The notes under the pieces were generated by a model. That model saw only the letters and a program-made list of their open reading frames with translations, searched no databases and was not told the origin of the DNA. A program made the position numbers and the translations under genes. From assembly GCA_905182995.1 (NCBI GenBank), contig CAJJDP010000099.1, positions 5,404 to 69,403 on the forward strand: DNA of 64,000 nt, given 5' to 3'. This stretch comes from Paramecium octaurelia. Taxonomy: Eukaryota; Ciliophora; Oligohymenophorea; Peniculida; Parameciidae. This document shows, piece after piece, positions 62,040 to 64,000 of the stretch (position 1 is its first letter; each line of letters opens with the position of its first letter).

Positions 62040-64000
62040 ATGGAAAAAGTGGATTAAAAGGTTTAATTAGTATGGATTCCTTCAGAATTTTAGGATGAGT
62101 ATTAATAAAATCAAAAAAATACTAGCTAAAATTGCAGCTTTACTCAATAATTTGAAGAGGCCCTTAAAATAGTTCACGATCTCCAAAATGAAAGTAATAT
62201 CAATTTTGTAATTGTATTAGGTTCTTAAGTCTCTTAAAAGAAATAATGTTTAAATAGGAATATGATTGGTTTCTGCGAAGATACTTAAACTAATTTAAAA
62301 CTGTTCGTGGAAAATCCTGATTTATTAGTCCTCGCCGAATCTAATGTTTCAAAACTGCAATACTATGTAAATTAAATTATTGAGTTCTTAAACGCTATAG
62401 AATCCTTGAATTTATCATTTTTTACATAAGTTAAAGAAAAAATGCGTTACTATCATTAGGTTGAGGAAACAGGATTTAGATTCTTACTGATAAATTAGTA
62501 ATTACAAAAGAATTATTAATTATCAGAGAGCTAATTGGATGAAGAAATTTTAAAACTTACTTCAGAGAGTGATTTATATGAATTGAAATCATCAGTTCTA
62601 TAAAAAGAAGAATTGAAGAAAAAAAAAAAAGGACATGGATTTAGCATTTTTGAAAAATTAATTCATTATTATTCTCGATAGGAACTCTATTTCAAATTGA
62701 ATTAGTAAATGGCAGAATCAAATTATGAATCTATAAAATAAATTATGTGTACATTATTCGAAGGCTATTCAAAATTAAACTATAAAAAAAAACCTCCAAA
62801 AAAATTATATCGAGGATTTAGTTTACACCCATGTATGCGTCAAATATATTAAAAAATTTTGAAAGATTTATTGTGTTGTTACTAGAATAAAAGAAGTATG
62901 TTTTGGAACACTTTAGCAAGTACTTCATTGGATATAAATGTAGTAGATTAATTTTTAAACGACAATTTAAAAATAGTATTTGAAATTTAATTAAGCGAAA
63001 ATAATCCACATCCTTATTTTAAACTTAAAAAATATCACTCTTAGTACGATGAAGAAAAAGAAGTAATCTTGTTTCCTTAATTTCAATTTGAGGTTGTAGA
63101 ATATCATAAATGTGAAAATGGAATTGATTATTTTTGTATTCAATAAATTGAGAACAATTTGTCAATGACTTTTGATAAGAATTTGAGAGAAAAATATTGG
63201 TAAGACAGAATTAATAATGAACTTAAGCCAAAGCTGAAAATAATCAATGATTTTTTTCAAACGAGAATGAATTTCATCATTAAAAATGTCAAACAATTTC
63301 CCCCTGGAGTTGGAGATATAAGATATTTATTAAAATGGAATTTAGACCACTATTTTTATCAGTTAATTTAATATCTTTAATAGTTTTTTTTAAATTAAGA
63401 AACTCATAAAGAATATCTGGATAATTTACTTGAAGTTTGTATAAAAGAAATTTCATTCGAATTTATTATTTCTGATCAATTTTTAGAAAAATTGAGTACT
63501 TTTCTCTCAAGAGTGTCAGAACAGTTAATTAATTAATTTATTAAAATAATTTAAAAAATATTCAATCTGGAAGATTTTAAAGGGGATTTAATAATGATAT
63601 GGGCTTAATTTTATCCTTTTTCTATTATTTCTCCTTTTAATTATCGCTTAGATTGTATATTTATTAATCCTCAAAATTACACAACTCGACTATATAATTG
63701 GAGATAAATACAAAAGTAAGAGATTAAGAAAATTCAAATAGTCAAACATACTGAAACCTAGATAGAGGGATATGAATTGACTATGAAAGATGGAAATCAA
63801 GTACTAGCCTATGTGTCCAAAAATGGAGTACCTACATTAGTTAAAAAACATGATGGTACCGCATCAAGGGGTTATTCAGAGAAGTGGAAAGCAAAAGGAA
63901 AATCTATAGAAACAACTAATTTGAAGGCTGGAGAAGTTTAATAGAAATTAAAACCTGATCTGAAAAATGAAAACTATAATCTTAAAAATTTTGACCAATA
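62040..64000 (+). CDS. ADP-ribosyltransferase-domain protein (3' end beyond window)
   Basis: The frame is open from ATG 62040 to the window edge, 653 complete codons without TGA or need for introns. At residues about 245-375 it carries the R-S-E signature of the arginine-type mono-ADP-ribosyltransferase family (ART, Pfam PF01129-like): LYRGF (R258), the STS triad (S294-T295-S296) after FWNTLA, and EEKEVILFP (E339 and E341, the ExE pair). These residues bind NAD and transfer ADP-ribose in known members. Residues 1-110 form a distinct alpha/beta-like region and 111-240 are helical and lysine-rich. After about 400 there is a helical region and then a basic C-terminal stretch that I do not recognise. 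No signal peptide, so probably intracellular. All key residues are present. Confidence 0.85.

Noticed and set aside
1-64000. Telomeric repeats (G4T2/G3T3 or the complement) or chromosome ends
   Set aside because: No run of such repeats is present; the window is internal sequence.

Overview
The window reads as nuclear DNA of a ciliate, most likely a Paramecium species. The DNA is strongly AT-rich. Long reading frames stay open only if TAA and TAG are read as glutamine and TGA is the sole stop, and genes carry tiny GT..AG introns of 22-28 nt whose removal restores the frame exactly. A standard-code reading hides almost every real gene here. The protein families (pentapeptide/WD40 proteins, B-box/TPR proteins, cysteine-rich membrane proteins, an ADP-ribosyltransferase-domain protein) fit Paramecium. 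I see no telomeric repeats, rRNA or CRISPR array.

Layout. Left part (1-13 kb): a decayed WD40 gene (-), an intact pentapeptide/14-WD40 gene (3036-5710, +), a coiled-coil ORF, a decayed cysteine-rich multi-pass membrane protein gene, and a long decayed coding stretch on the minus strand. Next (14-20 kb): a tRNA-Tyr-like sequence, a small ORF with one in-frame TGA, and the largest intact gene of the window, a 1255-residue single-pass membrane protein (15708-19475, -). Middle (20-36 kb): TPR and WD40 pseudogenes, a GC-rich tandem array joined to a WD40 3' fragment, an intact pentapeptide/15-WD40 gene (24702-27480, +), several decayed coding stretches, and an intact B-box/TPR gene with nine introns (34525-36139, +). 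Right-middle (36-56 kb): three places where a gap (one N, one N, 138 Ns) separates two apparently identical copies of a 1.06-1.34 kb segment, almost certainly unmerged contig ends. A WD40 gene on the minus strand (43471-47491) is inflated by one of them. This part also holds decayed genes and two GC-richer islands. Right end (57-64 kb): four compact genes in a row on the plus strand: a small cysteine-rich, probably GPI-anchored surface protein; a Q/N-rich tail-anchored protein; a pterin-4a-carbinolamine-dehydratase-like protein with a 26-nt intron; and a large protein with an ADP-ribosyltransferase domain that runs off the window.

How it fits together. There is no operon-like pathway. The strongest theme is birth and decay of one family: two intact pentapeptide/WD40 genes, one with a single frameshift, and three decayed copies, on both strands, sharing a 3'-terminal intron and C-terminal tail. 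Intact genes share simple diagnostics: exon length divisible by three after intron removal and no internal TGA. Decayed regions show coding-like segments that jump frame. All homology calls are from reading motifs by eye; no database search was run.
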